A stretch of DNA of 64,000 nucleotides from Tigriopus japonicus (taxonomy: Eukaryota; Arthropoda; Copepoda; Harpacticoida; Harpacticidae): the NCBI GenBank assembly GCA_010645155.1, contig CM021317.1:921330-985329 (forward strand). Reading direction: 5' to 3'. Numbering within the stretch: position 1 is the first letter of the stretch; each line of letters begins with the position of its first letter. Below the pieces are notes generated by a model. It was not told where the DNA came from, made no database searches, and saw nothing but the letters and a program-made list of their open reading frames with translations. A program made the position numbers and the translations under genes. Of this stretch, positions 1-12,083 are shown in pieces.

Positions 1-3000
1 TGCTCATAATCACCTCAAAGGCCAATTCACCTACTCGTAAAAGCACTTCAACGTATTGACTGTGCTGACTTTTGACGTCCTTGATGTCCCAAGAGACCTT
101 GGCCATGAGCTGAAGGATCACCTCCGTGTTGATGGCCTTTTGAATGGACGTCATATACACGGGAAGTCGAAGGCCAATCACGTTCATCAAAGTCTGAAAA
201 TCGACAGCTAAATCAGATCTTGCTAAATTTTCATTGGAGTCCATGGACGTCTTAAAGATGGACTCGAGAAGGGATCATTTTTTTACAAAGAACTATATCA
301 TTCTTCTTTGGATAAGGCTTATGTTTGTGTTGAAAATACTTAGTACTCAATCAAACGACAAAGTTAAAAGTCATGCCCTCTCAAAGTAAGTCAGAAAAAC
401 AAGCAAGTGGATAAAACACCAGAAAAGGGCTCGATCCGTCGTTCCCTAGAGTGTTACGTTCGGCTCTTTGAGAGGGCATAATTTTCAATCGAACCCTACT
501 TTGAGTTGAAAATTGAAATAAGTGGTCTAACAAACATAAGCCAAACATGAAACTAAGCCACTTTTCGTGATTTCACGTATGATGTCAAAATTTTTACACA
601 ACATAACCCTTGTGGTCCAGGTAATTGGGTGGTTCTTGTCGGAGTCAAAAGGTAATGGGTCTAACCTGAGATTCATAGTTGTCAACCAAAGACCTTTGAT
701 CATGGGAGACACATTGGAGAATGTCTCCTTTGAGGCTCTGGATTTGTTTGGCAAGATAGACGGCAGACTCCACAGCCACCAATTTTTCTTGAAGACCGAA
801 CAAGGATTCGGCTTGGTCCATTTGCACCGTGGGCGAGAGATCAGGCAAGTCCACAATGCCAGTCACTATTTGAGATTCCCTGCAGAGGATTTTGAGATGA
901 AAATCATGTGGACTTTTAAGAAGCATCATTTTTATCTTCGAGAGTACTCACGACAGAGATTGATTGGAAGGACTAGGCGACATGATGGCATTCTGAGGCG
1001 ATTTATTCACTACTCGACGCACCAAATCGGTATTGATGCGCTCCAGAATGGACTGAAGTCCCTCAGAAGTCAATTTTAACATCAAATCACTGGACTAATT
1101 TATAAGTAAGAGGGAAATAACCAAACCAAAGTTAGCTACATCGTAATGTGGATGTGAGTTGGCAATAAATACCCTTACCAGATCTTTGGTGAAGAAATTG
1201 TAAACCACAAAGAGGTAGTACTCCAAGAGTTGCATCATGGAGATGAACACATTGGAGGCGATAGGTTCCAAGGCCTTCATGAGATGGATGTATTTACCAC
1301 AGAGCCTCAAGATCATCAAGGATGTGTTGGTAAGGATGGGTGGCTCATGGCCTTTTCGTTGTGAAGTTCGATGGCTTGATCTAGTTTAATGAATCAAAGG
1401 ATGATTAACAACGGGCTTTGGCAGTCACGGGTAGTTATTTCAAAAAAAAATTAATTTCAATGGCATTCCACTTTCAGTGGTACCACACCATTGGCTTAAG
1501 TCTTCGAAAGAAAAAAATGCAAAAATTAAAATCTTCCCCCATGGAATATTACAGAAATTGTCATTTTAGTTATGACGTGTTTTGAATCTTTTTCCCCTTG
1601 ATTAAAATCATGAGAAGGGCATCTCCTGAATGTAGGGCCATACATTATTACCTTTCAGTGTAACTGTACTGATGTTTGTAATTAACTGATCCTTGGCCAA
1701 TTTCTTGACTTGAGTTTAATTTGATGTATGAGTATCACTACCTCAACACAAGAAGGGACAAGGATATTCAAGGCACAGCATGTTTGTTTAGTTTGTGAAA
1801 GTGACTTTTACATCCTGGATCTATTGCTGATTAATTTGGATCAGTTTGGTACATCTGAGATGATGTTATTGTGGTAGATTGGTCATTTCCTCGTTGATCA
1901 TGTGCTTATCATGTGTCATTGTGTGCAATCCTGAATATCATTCTGCAAATCGCTTTTTTCTTGTGAGAAATCCTCCATGTCAAGATTGCAATCACCAAAT
2001 GAACAATATTGTGTTGGCCTTCCACTTTAGGCAAAGTATTTCAGCCAACAAAAATTTACATGAGGTAAAGTGCATTAAAGACCGAGTGAAGAACATAGAA
2101 CAAAGGATTTTGAAGAATCCAAGTTATTGAAGCCTGAACAATGTGATCATTGATTGATCAGTTCTTTTGCTGATCGTGTGCTTTAAAAGTGACAAAATCA
2201 CAGGCCTGTGAACAAAATGTCACTTATACATCAAAGAGAGCACGAGCATCAAACTCATCTAGTGTGCCATGTGTACAAACAATTTCCAAGCATGAAAAAT
2301 CTTCACAGTGCACTCAGTATCCAACACATCAATGAAAATCATCTGAAAGTTATCCTAAAAGTTCTGGAACAAAACTATGTGAATATGAGTCATGTTGTTC
2401 AGTTGTGATTTTGAGTTCATTGCTCAACATTTTCCATTCCAAGTCTTGTTTCTTGACCACTATGACTGTCCTATCTCCTTTTTTTGCCTTGTATTGTTTG
2501 CCATTGTGAATCCATTTCTGATGATAAATAAACTGCTTTACTTTATAGTTGTTTAGTTTTTGTAATTTTAACTCAGAAAGGCTTTCATTAGAATTATCAA
2601 AACAGCAACTTAGCAAATTAATGCACTTGAAGCACTATCCTCAAGGGACATTTTGCTCCTCTTCATCATTGTTATCATAGCAGATTGAAGCTTGTATTTC
2701 TCAACTTTTCTTGATTGTAATAAACAAAGCCTTCTAAATCAATAAATTGTCTATGATGTGCAAAATCGAAATTAAGCTTTGCTCCATATCACGGACACAT
2801 TGGGGCCCAAAAATGTGTTACAAAGGAGACATCCTTCTCATGATTGGATAAGGAGGAAAATGGATTCAAACCATGCCATAACTAAAAAGGCCATTTCTCT
2901 CATTTTCCATGGGGGAAGATTTTAATTTATGCATTTCCTTCTTTCCAAGGTTTATGCCAATGGTGTGGTACCACTGAAAATGGAATGCCATTGAAATAAA

Positions 3001-6000
3001 AAAAAACCTTAAAAAACTACCCGTGCAGTGGGTAATGAAACTTGGCACATGTTGAGGATATATCTAGGTGAGATGGTTGTAACTTTTGAATTCCTTAAAA
3101 GTTTGTGATACTTGGTGCTAACACCACATTTAGACACAGATATGTCACAATTGGCAAAACACTTCGTGTTTTTTGGCAAGTGGCAGAAAATTAAAAATTT
3201 GTCAGAACATTTCTCATATTTCAGCATGATATCTAGAAGTTCAATATTTCCTTTGAAATTCAAAAAAATAAATGAGCATAAAATAGTATTTCATCCAAAA
3301 ATGGTGGCTTTGAGGTGCATTTCACTACTGTATACGAGGATAAATTTCGTTGCTTTCCACTTCAGATTGATTACATTTGTTCCATTTTGATTTAGACACA
3401 CTCTTGCTTGGTATTTATTATTCTTTCGATGAAAATATCCAAAAGTTGCAGTTTGCTCGGAAAGTTGAAAAACAAATTGAAAAGTTGCAAAAAAACCCTG
3501 ATTAGTTTAGGGGTCTTTCTCAATGTTCCTGGACTTGCCAAGACAAAACTTTTCGTCCCAAAGTTCAGAAAAAACTCTAGCGTCACCCTGCTTTGGCCGA
3601 AACCAGTTTGGCTGTTGGAAAGGTTCTCACGGTATTCTTTAGGTCAGGGGTCGGCAACCACTTTTAGGTCAAGGCCCACGAAATTTGATTTGTGTTGTCA
3701 GAGGCCCACCAAACAGGCATTGGTAGGTTCAGGGGCCCACAAATTAGCGATCAAAGAGCTTTGGGCCCACGAGTATAGTACCATGGATGGCTCTCAGGCC
3801 CACGATTTTGGACCTTCTCCATAGCTCCTGAGCCCACCGAAGACCACCCTTGAGCCCACATTTGGACCGCGGCCCACCGGTTGCCGACCCCTGCTTTAGG
3901 TGGTCATCGCTTACTTTTTGGCGCTGTCATGAAAGGCCATCATTTCTCCAGTGCCTTCGTCGACAAAATCGCGCTTAAGAGCCTCGTCAATTTCGGCATC
4001 GGAGTCGTCTTCTTCCGAGTAGAACTCTAATTCATCACCGCCGATTCCATTGGCTTCCAGAAAAAACGTTTCCTCGGCCTCATTGGAGCCAAAATCAAAG
4101 TCAAAAGGCGAAGACAACGACAGATCCAGATCTTGGACCTTATTATTGCGAAAGGCTTTTCTGGGCGTGGCTGAAGGGGTGGATGTTGTCATTTGTTTGA
4201 TAGAGGTGAGATTGCAAGGAAGCCCGGCAAAATCCAGGACTTTTAAATGGCGATATTCCACCAACTGTTGGACTTTGAAGGAGGGCTTAACTGGGCATTG
4301 AGCCCAGCCTTCATTTTCGAAATGCATCGTCATCTCTTCAAGTCTGGAGAGGTGATAGTTGTGGAAATAGTTCCAACACTGAGTCTTCAGGGACTCTTGG
4401 AGAGTGTCCGAATTGCTTCCACAAAAGTCGTGCCCAACTTGGATCAACCTAAGTTAAAATTTGAAAATTTGTAGACTGCTATTTACCCGTGTCGTGTAAC
4501 TTGGATCTTACCGGTGGATGACGTCCATGAACTCAAGGAAATGATCCATCCCAAGACTAGACAAGTCATTGGCCAAAACAAAGATCTTGGTCTTGGTCTG
4601 GACATCTTGCCACACTCTCATCTTTCCCGTAGACAACTTCTTCTCCACATACTGATGTTCCACCTCCAACCCTTGACTTTGTGTAGGGTTGCTCTCATGC
4701 CAATCCACCAATTGCTTGTAAGAGTTCATGATGGACCACAAGGCTCGGCAGAGGTCCACAAGACAGGGTATCACGCTAAAGGTAGTTAACTATAATATGG
4801 TAGAAACAGATTTGTGAATAACAAGCAATGACAATACCTTGAGGTGGCAATGCTATCACAAAGATCAGCATAAGGGCGCTTGGACAAATCCAGACTGAGA
4901 TTAGATTCCTGGGATAACATGGCGTGTCCATAGACCACATTCCAGGCCATGTTATGGATGGCAGATGTCAGATGCATGTGAAGCTGATCCATGGAGATCT
5001 GAGTCTTGCCCAAGAGACAATATGCCTGATGGATGCGCTCATACATGAGCGGATTGAAATCGATGCACACTTTGGACAAAGCTACATCTAAATGCTCCTC
5101 AGTGAGGTCAAGCGTGTCTTGAAGCTTGGCGGCTAATTGCTTCACAGCTTTGAAGTGGCTGTAGGTGCTCACCACTTGTTGGCACTCCAAAAGCAACTGA
5201 ATGGCGCCAGGGAAATTATCTTCCTTGAGCAACTCCTGGAGCCTGACATCGGTTTTTTGCTAAAATATCATCAAAAATGAATATGTGTTTAGGACAAAAC
5301 ATAAGAGGATTAGAGGTCTATGACAAATGGCTTTAGGGAAACATTTTTGTTTCGCCAAAGCGTGTCTGCGTGTCTTGAGTAGGGCGTGGATATTAAGTTG
5401 GTGAAAAAAGCAGAACTTTTACTTTGTAGTTAGCTCTTACCGACAAAATAGTCGGAAAAATGGTAACAGTATGCCTAATTAGTTGAAAAAAGTTGTATAA
5501 AAGTTGGAAAAAAGCAACAAAAGTTGGCTTAGTTGTTGAAAAATAAGTGGTTTTGTTTTTTTGCCCTAATATTGTTTTGAGGCATATCTTAGACATCTGG
5601 TGCCCAATTTGAAAGATTTTTTGCGAGGAAATGAACAATAGAAAAAAATCAGCTTCTTTCCAGTTACAACAGAAAATGCCCAGAAGTCGATCATGAATTT
5701 GCAGAACCTCAGTTTTAGTTGAAACAGGGCAAATTATTCACAAAAAATAGGCATACGTTCTGAAAACGAACAAAATGCTTGGAAAAATCACTCAAAATCG
5801 TGAAATAATCAACAAAGGTCAAAAAGGGCAAAATAGGAAAGACTTCGAATTTCTAATAGTTTTTTCCGCTCCTTAGTGGTGAGAATCGACTTTGAACACA
5901 CTTAGTTGCCTGACTCAAAAATGAGAAACTCACAATTTGAGTGCATCACACAAACTCAGCTGATGAAAAGTGTTCAAATCCGATTCTCATTGGTTTATCA

Positions 6001-6910
6001 GTGCTATGTCTTCTCTTAAATTTCTTCTAAAAGAGACTTACGAGTGTCCGGATGCTGTTCAAATCGTTGAGGAGTTGCTGGGTCTGTTGACGTCGTCTGT
6101 ATGCGGCCAAAACTCCCAAGGAGGATCCCGTGAATTCGGCTCGAGCTTGGGACAATCCGTGTCGACCTTGAATACAAACCTTGAGGCTTTCGGCGAGTTG
6201 GACTTGAATTTTGTCAATGTTGGCCATTTGAGCTTGACACTTGGATTGTTTCTCGAGGATGCCGGCAAAGACTCGTTGAGTCACCACACTCAGTTGGCGA
6301 TGGATCTTTTGTCGATCGCTCTGAATCTGATTGAGGTCCAGTGATTGGGATAATTTCTATGAGAATTAGGAATGGAATTAGTGTGAACGATTTGATCTAA
6401 ATCTGGGTTTGGTAGGATCGCACTTTGAGCTCGTAGCTGGTGGCATCAAAGTTGGCGTTGAAGAAATCCTGAGGAATCTCTTCCAAGACTTCATCGTCGA
6501 CTTTCTCGTCAATGGCCGAAGTTTGAGGGTCAAGATTGGAGTCTATGAAACAAAGAACAACGCATTTTTATCTTCAGTGTACCTCAAAAATGAAAGCTAA
6601 CATTTCATAACCCTCAGCTCAATTTTGAAGCGAGTTGTATTCTCTGAAGGCAAATGAATAGACATGAACTCATTGAGATCCTACCAAATGTGGATGAAAC
6701 TGGTCCATGAAGTCCCAGCGTTGATTTGGGTGTCTCATTGATGTTTCTTGTGGGTGAAGTTTGAATGGCCACCAGATTGTTGATCTCTTCTTGACTGAAG
6801 GTGACCTGAGCTCCGGCTAAAGCATTGGCTGGAATCTCCCTCTTCAGGGGCAACAACGTCTTGAACTTGCTCTTCAGCTTTTGAGTCGAGAAATCCGATG
6901 CTTGGGCCAT
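1..6910 (-). CDS. VPS50: VPS50 / syndetin (CCDC132), EARP complex subunit, 3'-partial
   Basis: Syndetin joins VPS51, VPS52 and VPS53 in the EARP tether, which returns cargo from recycling endosomes. Exons in transcript order on the minus strand: 6910-6685, 6542-6424, 6356-6042, 5259-4838, 4775-4512, 4448-3915, 1380-1179, 1061-952, 879-666 and 193-35. All nine junctions are GT-AG and keep phase, giving about 855 codons; the human protein is about 964 residues, so the C-terminal part lies left of base 1. Recognised family blocks are DVRLQELLKEDNFPGAIQLL and LLGKTQISMDQLHMH (exon 4), RVWQDVQTKTKIFVL (exon 5), an acidic stretch with LKRDFVDEGTG (exon 6), and LCGKYIHLMKALEPIA (exon 7). The start is the ATG opening MAQASDFSTQK at 6910. 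The last exon may end at a GTAGGT donor at 34 or read on; the frame stays open to base 1. Intron 6 is enlarged by two transposons. Confidence 0.95.
345..521. repeat. Degenerate copy of a palindromic repeat family (intron 9 of VPS50)
   Basis: The blocks around 349-386 and 467-519 are imperfect reverse complements (TCATGCCCTCTCAAAG facing TTTGAGAGGGCATAA). They match the longer palindromic elements at 21674 and 62968. The outer ends are not recognisable, so this is a decayed internal piece. Confidence 0.6.
1426..3025. mobile_element. 1.6-kb non-autonomous TIR element with 4-bp target duplication (VPS50 intron 6)
   Basis: The ends read CACGGGTAG at 1426 and CTACCCGTG at 3025. Both lie directly beside CAGT (1422-1425 and 3026-3029), a 4-bp target duplication. 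The inverted arms extend about 150 bp with many small differences; for example TTTCAATGGCATTCCA occurs near 1455 and inverted near 2990. The interior has only short ORFs (1879-2130, 2208-2408 and 2616-2350) that I do not recognise. A 4-bp duplication with CAC ends would suit Chapaev/CACTA-like elements, but the superfamily is not established. Confidence 0.72.
3645..3893. mobile_element. hAT-type MITE, 249 bp, next to VPS50 exon 6
   Basis: Terminal inverted repeats CAGGGGTCGGCAACC and GGTTGCCGACCCCTG are flanked by the perfect 8-bp duplication CTTTAGGT (3637-3644 and 3894-3901), the hAT signature. The interior repeats the motif GCCCAC many times. The right duplication ends about 12 bp from the splice donor of VPS50 exon 6 (GT on the minus strand at 3914-3913). 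The open frame across it is not a gene. Confidence 0.9.
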
Positions 6911-9223
6911 GCTCAATCTTTCATTCATTCATCTATTTCCCCAGGCATCTATCAAGGTGTGCCAGCCACCTTCCTTCCTTCCTTCCTTCTGTACTTGCTG
7001 TTTTCTCTATGAACACCATCAACATATGATTGTGAGAGCTCCTTTCGAGTGTGTGTATAACAGACAGTATGCTGGAATTGCAGGTGTTTTGATAACTTAC
7101 CTTTGTTGTGACGTCACTTTTAGGGATGAGTTCGAGGTTTAGTTAAAGTTTAGCCAAGTTTTTGTCAAATGTCAAGAAAAGGACCTGATTTAGTTTCTCA
7201 TACTGAACCAAGATGAGGCCCATATCACGTGATAGGTACATTTCAACTATGGACAAACTAGTCATAAGAGGACTCTGAACAAAGTTGAATGAACAAAACC
7301 TTGAATCTTTTGTAGCAGTGAGATCAAGACACTTTTATTTGCATATCATCACCATATTGTTTACTCCAGGACATCAAAAACTTACCTTGGTTTTGAGGTG
7401 AAGTTTGTGAAGTGTGAATGTGAAAGTAGAAGCAACAGGAAAATACACCAATTAGAACAAATCTTTTCAAATCTGCATATATATGGCCAAAAATAACGAC
7501 TTCTGAAAATGTGTCAGTTGCGTGTCATGGTAATTTTAAAGAAAACAAAGAAAATTCCTAGCCTGGAAATTTTTAAGTAGCAGAATAAAGGGATAATAGA
7601 TTTGTGACTACATGTAGGAATTTGATAAAGTATCTGCAGTCAAATATGAAAAACAAAGACACAGTCAGTATGTTTGGGTAAGGTTTGAGAGGTTTCGGTT
7701 TATGCAGGTTGGTCTCGGAATGGCTCGATTTTAGGCTCGGCAATGGGTTTTGGCCAGACATATCACTAGTTTTCCTTACTTTATTCTCAAACCAAAAGGT
7801 GACTGCCTTCATCCAAAGCAAAAAGAGATGATATGATAGCTAAATGTAAAAGAATGAGCTTATTATTTGAATAATACAACTTATGATTTATTCAGAATGG
7901 ATTCCAACTCAAATGAGCACATAATTATTGATTTTGATTAACATTTAGTGTTTGCCTCTTCTGACATTTAGAGGTATTCATTTTTCTGTGGGTGTTATTC
8001 CCACAAAAACAAATAAAATCTTGAGATCTTAAGGTGAATAAATGAATTTCAGGACAACATTGATATTGTTCACATTTTGTTGAAGGCAACATGGGGTTTG
8101 TTGTAGGGATTATTCCCGGGGATTCTTTCTTTACTAAAATATAGAATAGAAAATTCAAAGATTAAAATGTAATTTCTTTGCCGTCCCTTTTTCCAATACT
8201 CAACTGTCTTCTTTAAAACCCCCCAGTTAAGTATTTAGAATAAAGACAGAGAAGATTTCATCATTCGATAAAGGTTATATAGAATGTAAATAAATATCTT
8301 CATTACTGAAATATCGAGAAAAAATTAGCTCGGCTTTAAACTTCTTTTTAGTGCAATGTCAGGAAGTAAGCAATATTTCTGTTTTCGCCTGCTTAACATT
8401 TCAAGCCCAACTTAGTTCAATCCCAATCCTCAAAAATGGTCACCCTACCGAAAGTACACATATCTTTGAAAATGAAAAAAAACGCATTGTCTCTGGGCGA
8501 ACGACCCAACTCTATTTTCCACAAAATACTATTCCTAATGGGCTTTATTTTTTCCAGTGAGAGTCCACACTGCTTTGTTTTTGAGTAATAGGATTGATTA
8601 CCATTATGCAAGAACCACAGAAATCCCTGCATTATGCTAGGGAAGAAGTAATCCGCATTTGTAGGGCTTGGTTCTCGTCAGCTGCTCAATATCAGCTCTC
8701 TCTGTTATTACGAGTCTCCATATCTTGCGCTTTTCGGGGTCTAGTTCTGAGGAAAGATTTACACTTTAAGTAGTTGCTTGCGCTTTTTGGGGTCCGGTTT
8801 GGCGGCGAAATTTGACGCTTTATGTCAGGGGTCGGCAACCGGTGTGATTTTTGTTGGACCGAAGAGCCAAGGGAAAATTTCAAAATTGTGGGCCCGAGAG
8901 CCATCCCTTGTGCTGAACTTGTGGGTCCAAAGCTCTGTGATTGCTCAATTGTGGGCCCCTAAACTCATTAAATTCTATTTTGTGGGCCCATGAGCAAACT
9001 AGTCAAATTTGGTGGGACGTAACGCCAAAATGGTTGCCGACCCCTGGTTTATGTCGTTTTCAAAAATAATAGCGGCGCTTTTTCACTTGATTAGTTTGGA
9101 AGCACTGAAGGCTGAACATTTGTTATGATTGTTGGACGTCAAGTTCGTCAAGTCCTTTTGTGCAGTCGTTGGTTGATTGGTTCGTGGTTGATCGCAAATT
9201 AGACTGTGGTCTTCCAAGGCAAA
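6911..9223. other. Divergent intergenic region, VPS50 and INPP1
   Basis: This spacer separates the two divergent start codons and presumably holds both promoters. It is AT-rich and I saw no convincing TATA box or coding exon. The only defined feature is the hAT MITE at 8826-9046. Confidence 0.6.
8826..9046. mobile_element. hAT-type MITE, 221 bp
   Basis: It has the same 15-bp terminal inverted repeats as the element at 3645 (CAGGGGTCGGCAACC and its complement). The flanks CTTTATGT (8818-8825) and GTTTATGT (9047-9054) match at 7 of 8 positions, a slightly decayed 8-bp duplication. It lies upstream of INPP1. The interiors of the two copies share GTGGGCCC-like motifs but differ in length. Confidence 0.87.
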
Positions 9224-11880
9224 ATGAGAGCCTTCTTAAAAGCTTTGTTGAGTGCTGCGGAAAAGGCCGCTTTGATTGCCAGAGCCTGTCGCAGGGAAAA
9301 AGACTTGTTCAAACTCCTGATTGAGGTACGTTTACGTAAGCCTTACGAACCATTTTATCAATCATCCATCCATATATTATGGTTGATCCATGTCAAACGA
9401 GAATGGCCATCTTGGCTATCTGCATGATCTTTTCATTGAGATGCGTCTCGTTGTCGGGACATTTTTGGGAGGAGGGACGTTTTAGGGAGTGTTGAAGATG
9501 ATTTGCTACCGTTTTTTTCCGTCCGAGCTCGTTCAGAACTATCATTGAAACACCTCAAATTTTGATCAATTCTCAAATCATAGAAGCACCCCATCAAATT
9601 TCTTTTATTGAGTTAGTTCAAAGAAATTGATGCCAAAATGGAATATTAAGCATGAAATTTTAAATACGGATGACTGGCTAAATATGAAATAAAATGATTA
9701 GTACAAAGTCCACCAAAAAAGAGATAAAACACGCGTTGTTGATGATTTTCCGTGCGGATTGTTTTCGCCATCAGGCATAACAAGTTTTTAGCAATTGGGC
9801 GGAGCATCAAGAAATCCGCTCATCCTAAAATTTTCATGTAGGAAAAAGTGGGCGACGACAAGAATGCTAAATTCACGGTGGACTTTAAAACTTTGGCCGA
9901 TGTTTTGATCCAAGAGACGATTCGGCATGATCTCAGTCTTCAATATCCGGGATTAGCCGAAAACATTAAGGTAAAATGGATTATCCATTATCATATGTTA
10001 AAATGTCACGTGTTTTTTCTAAGACTGGGTTCTGTTTGTTGTTGATCAGGGTGAGGAGAGCAATATGTTCACCAACACGCTAGACGAAACCATTAAAGTG
10101 AAGGTTTGCGACACTGAGCAAGAGACCTCGGCTCTTTTGTACAAAGTCCTGGATCGGAATCAAGTGGCTGCCGACCTTTTATCCAAACAAGTCCATTCCA
10201 ACACCTCAGAATTGTCCCAAGCCATTTTAGCGGACTTGGAGCAAGTCCCGGATTCCAGCTTCAACGTGGATAATCTTGGCATTTGGATCGATCCCATTGG
10301 TAAAGTTGACCCCTTTGACAACATTTTCAAACGACTTTGCGGCATGCTCTCTGGGGTCAAAATCTCATGATATGTCCCTTTAGTAATACTAATATCAAAA
10401 AGGTTTTAGATAGTAGCAAAGTTATAAGGTTATGGGCCTAAAGATAGCAGAGGAAAATACAATAACTAGGAAGTACCAAAGTTTCCGAGGTGTTTTTAAA
10501 AGACTTTTCTTAGTCATTTTTTGGTCTACTCGTAATCTGTCAAGGTCTGGACAAGGAGCTTTAAGGCAAAATTCTAAAAATATAAAACGCTCTTCCCACA
10601 AGACTCTTCAATCGTTGTCTACTAATGAACGGTGTTTTAGATTCCACCAATAACTACATCACGGGATGCTCGCAAGTGTCTCGATCCGTGATTGGTGATC
10701 AGGAGATCGTGTCCAAGGGTCTCCAAGTTGTCACGGTGCTCATTGGTGTGTATGACCGCCAGACGGGTGAACCCGTTATTGGCATCGTTCACCAACCTTT
10801 TGCCGAACACAACGAGGAAACCAACAAGTAAGTGAACATATGAAAAAGACTTGAACTCTGCCAATGAATGGTCTTGTTTCGTCTGCATAGTTGGCGAGGC
10901 CAAGTGTACTGGGGAGTGAGTTATCAAGGGGAACGATATCACTCGAGCAGCCTCAAGGCCTCTTCCACCAAAGACAGTCCAACCAACTTTGAAGACACCC
11001 ATCGCATTATAGTCAGCTCCACGGAGCCCCCATCTCTAACTGACAAACTAAAAGACAAGTTTGTTCTCTTTGGTGCTGCAGGTGGGTACGGGTCACTTTG
11101 AAGTTTGACACCTAAGAGCAACCATGGATTTATTGACTACTAGTTGTCGAATGATAATATTTCATTAAATGTAGAAATATCAAGTCTTACAGTAAACCCT
11201 CAGAATCTGTTGCAGGCTGCATTTGAAATTTTAACTTTAAGCTACTGAACATTTCGAAACACAAATTGATTATCTCTGAAGAACATCGGAAAAAAATGGC
11301 AGTATTTTTTTGGTTGGGAGCTAGATTTTATTTCTTTGGACAATCCTCGGATTTTTAACCGATACAAGGGAATGGTTTCCCCGTTAAGTCAAGATTAATG
11401 TTGACAAGTTTTTCAACTCCAAACTTTCTCTGATTATAAAAAATGCTCTGTCACATCAACTTTTCTATATTTTCAAATTACTATTTTTTTCCCCACAATA
11501 CTACAAAACAGGTTTTTACCGCATAAAAAACAAAAGTTAATTTTTCGACTTGCATTTTAAGTCTTCAAGTTTTTTTTGCGTTCTTTCTAGGCGCTGGCTA
11601 TAAGTTGCTGTGTGTGGCCCGAGGATGGGCCAAGTATTACATTACAGAAAAGGCTTCCACTTATCGGTGGGATTCGTGTGCTCCACATGCCATTTTGAGG
11701 TCCCTTGGAGGCGGTTGTCTGATTTATTCTCAGAGGGCAGGCAAAACCGAGGTCTCCTATGACCAACCCAATGAAGGTGCCTTTGGGCCAGGAATTGCTC
11801 AGTGGAGCAATTCGGGTGGTTTGTTGGCTTACCAGACCCAAGAAGACCTTGACGCTATTTTGAAGTGCTTAGACGGCTAA
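9224..11880 (+). CDS. INPP1: Inositol polyphosphate 1-phosphatase
   Basis: INPP1 is a cytosolic, Mg-dependent, lithium-sensitive phosphatase that removes the 1-phosphate of Ins(1,4)P2 and Ins(1,3,4)P3. Exons: 9224-9325, 9842-9970, 10050-10299, 10641-10827, 10891-11081 and 11591-11880; all junctions are GT-AG with matching phase, giving 382 residues, close to the usual ~400. The metal-site motif WIDPIDST is split by the exon 3/4 junction, and the second motif WDSCAPHAIL is in exon 6. Also conserved are FTVDFKTLADVLIQE, GEESN, WRGQVYWGVSY and FGAAGAGYK. The ATG at 9224 opens MRAFLKALLSAAEKAA, which aligns with the known N-terminus; the upstream in-frame GTG is not needed. It converges on CLIC. 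Confidence 0.97.
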
Positions 11881-11962
11881 TATGTTAGCTCTTGACTGTA
11901 TCTCTTGTGGTATTATTGTATGTATCCCTACTTACTTGTAGAAACTTTGAAATTTGAGATTG

Positions 11963-11968
11963 AATAAA
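11963..11968 (+). terminator. Polyadenylation signal of INPP1
   Basis: AATAAA lies 83 bp after the INPP1 stop codon, the expected distance for a 3' end in the 11980s. Confidence 0.75.
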
Positions 11969-11990
11969 ATATCTGGATAAAAATTGTCAC

Positions 11991-11996
11991 TTTATT
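11991..11996 (-). terminator. Polyadenylation signal of CLIC
   Basis: AATAAA on the minus strand lies about 90 bp downstream of the CLIC stop codon. It is only 23 bp from the opposing INPP1 signal, so the two transcripts probably overlap at their 3' ends. Confidence 0.7.
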
Positions 11997-12083
11997 GCTC
12001 ATAGATTATTTGTCCTCTCACTGACTAGTCCTGCTCCTGGCAATGATCCCTCCTCATGCATACTTTTTTCAATAGGCCTGTGG

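Noticed and set aside
567..1079. Plus-strand open frame of 170 codons
   Set aside because: It lies opposite VPS50 exons 8 and 9, whose minus-strand reading matches the known protein and its splice phases.
3408..3824. Plus-strand open frame of 138 codons
   Set aside because: Half of it is the hAT MITE at 3645-3893; no domain is visible.
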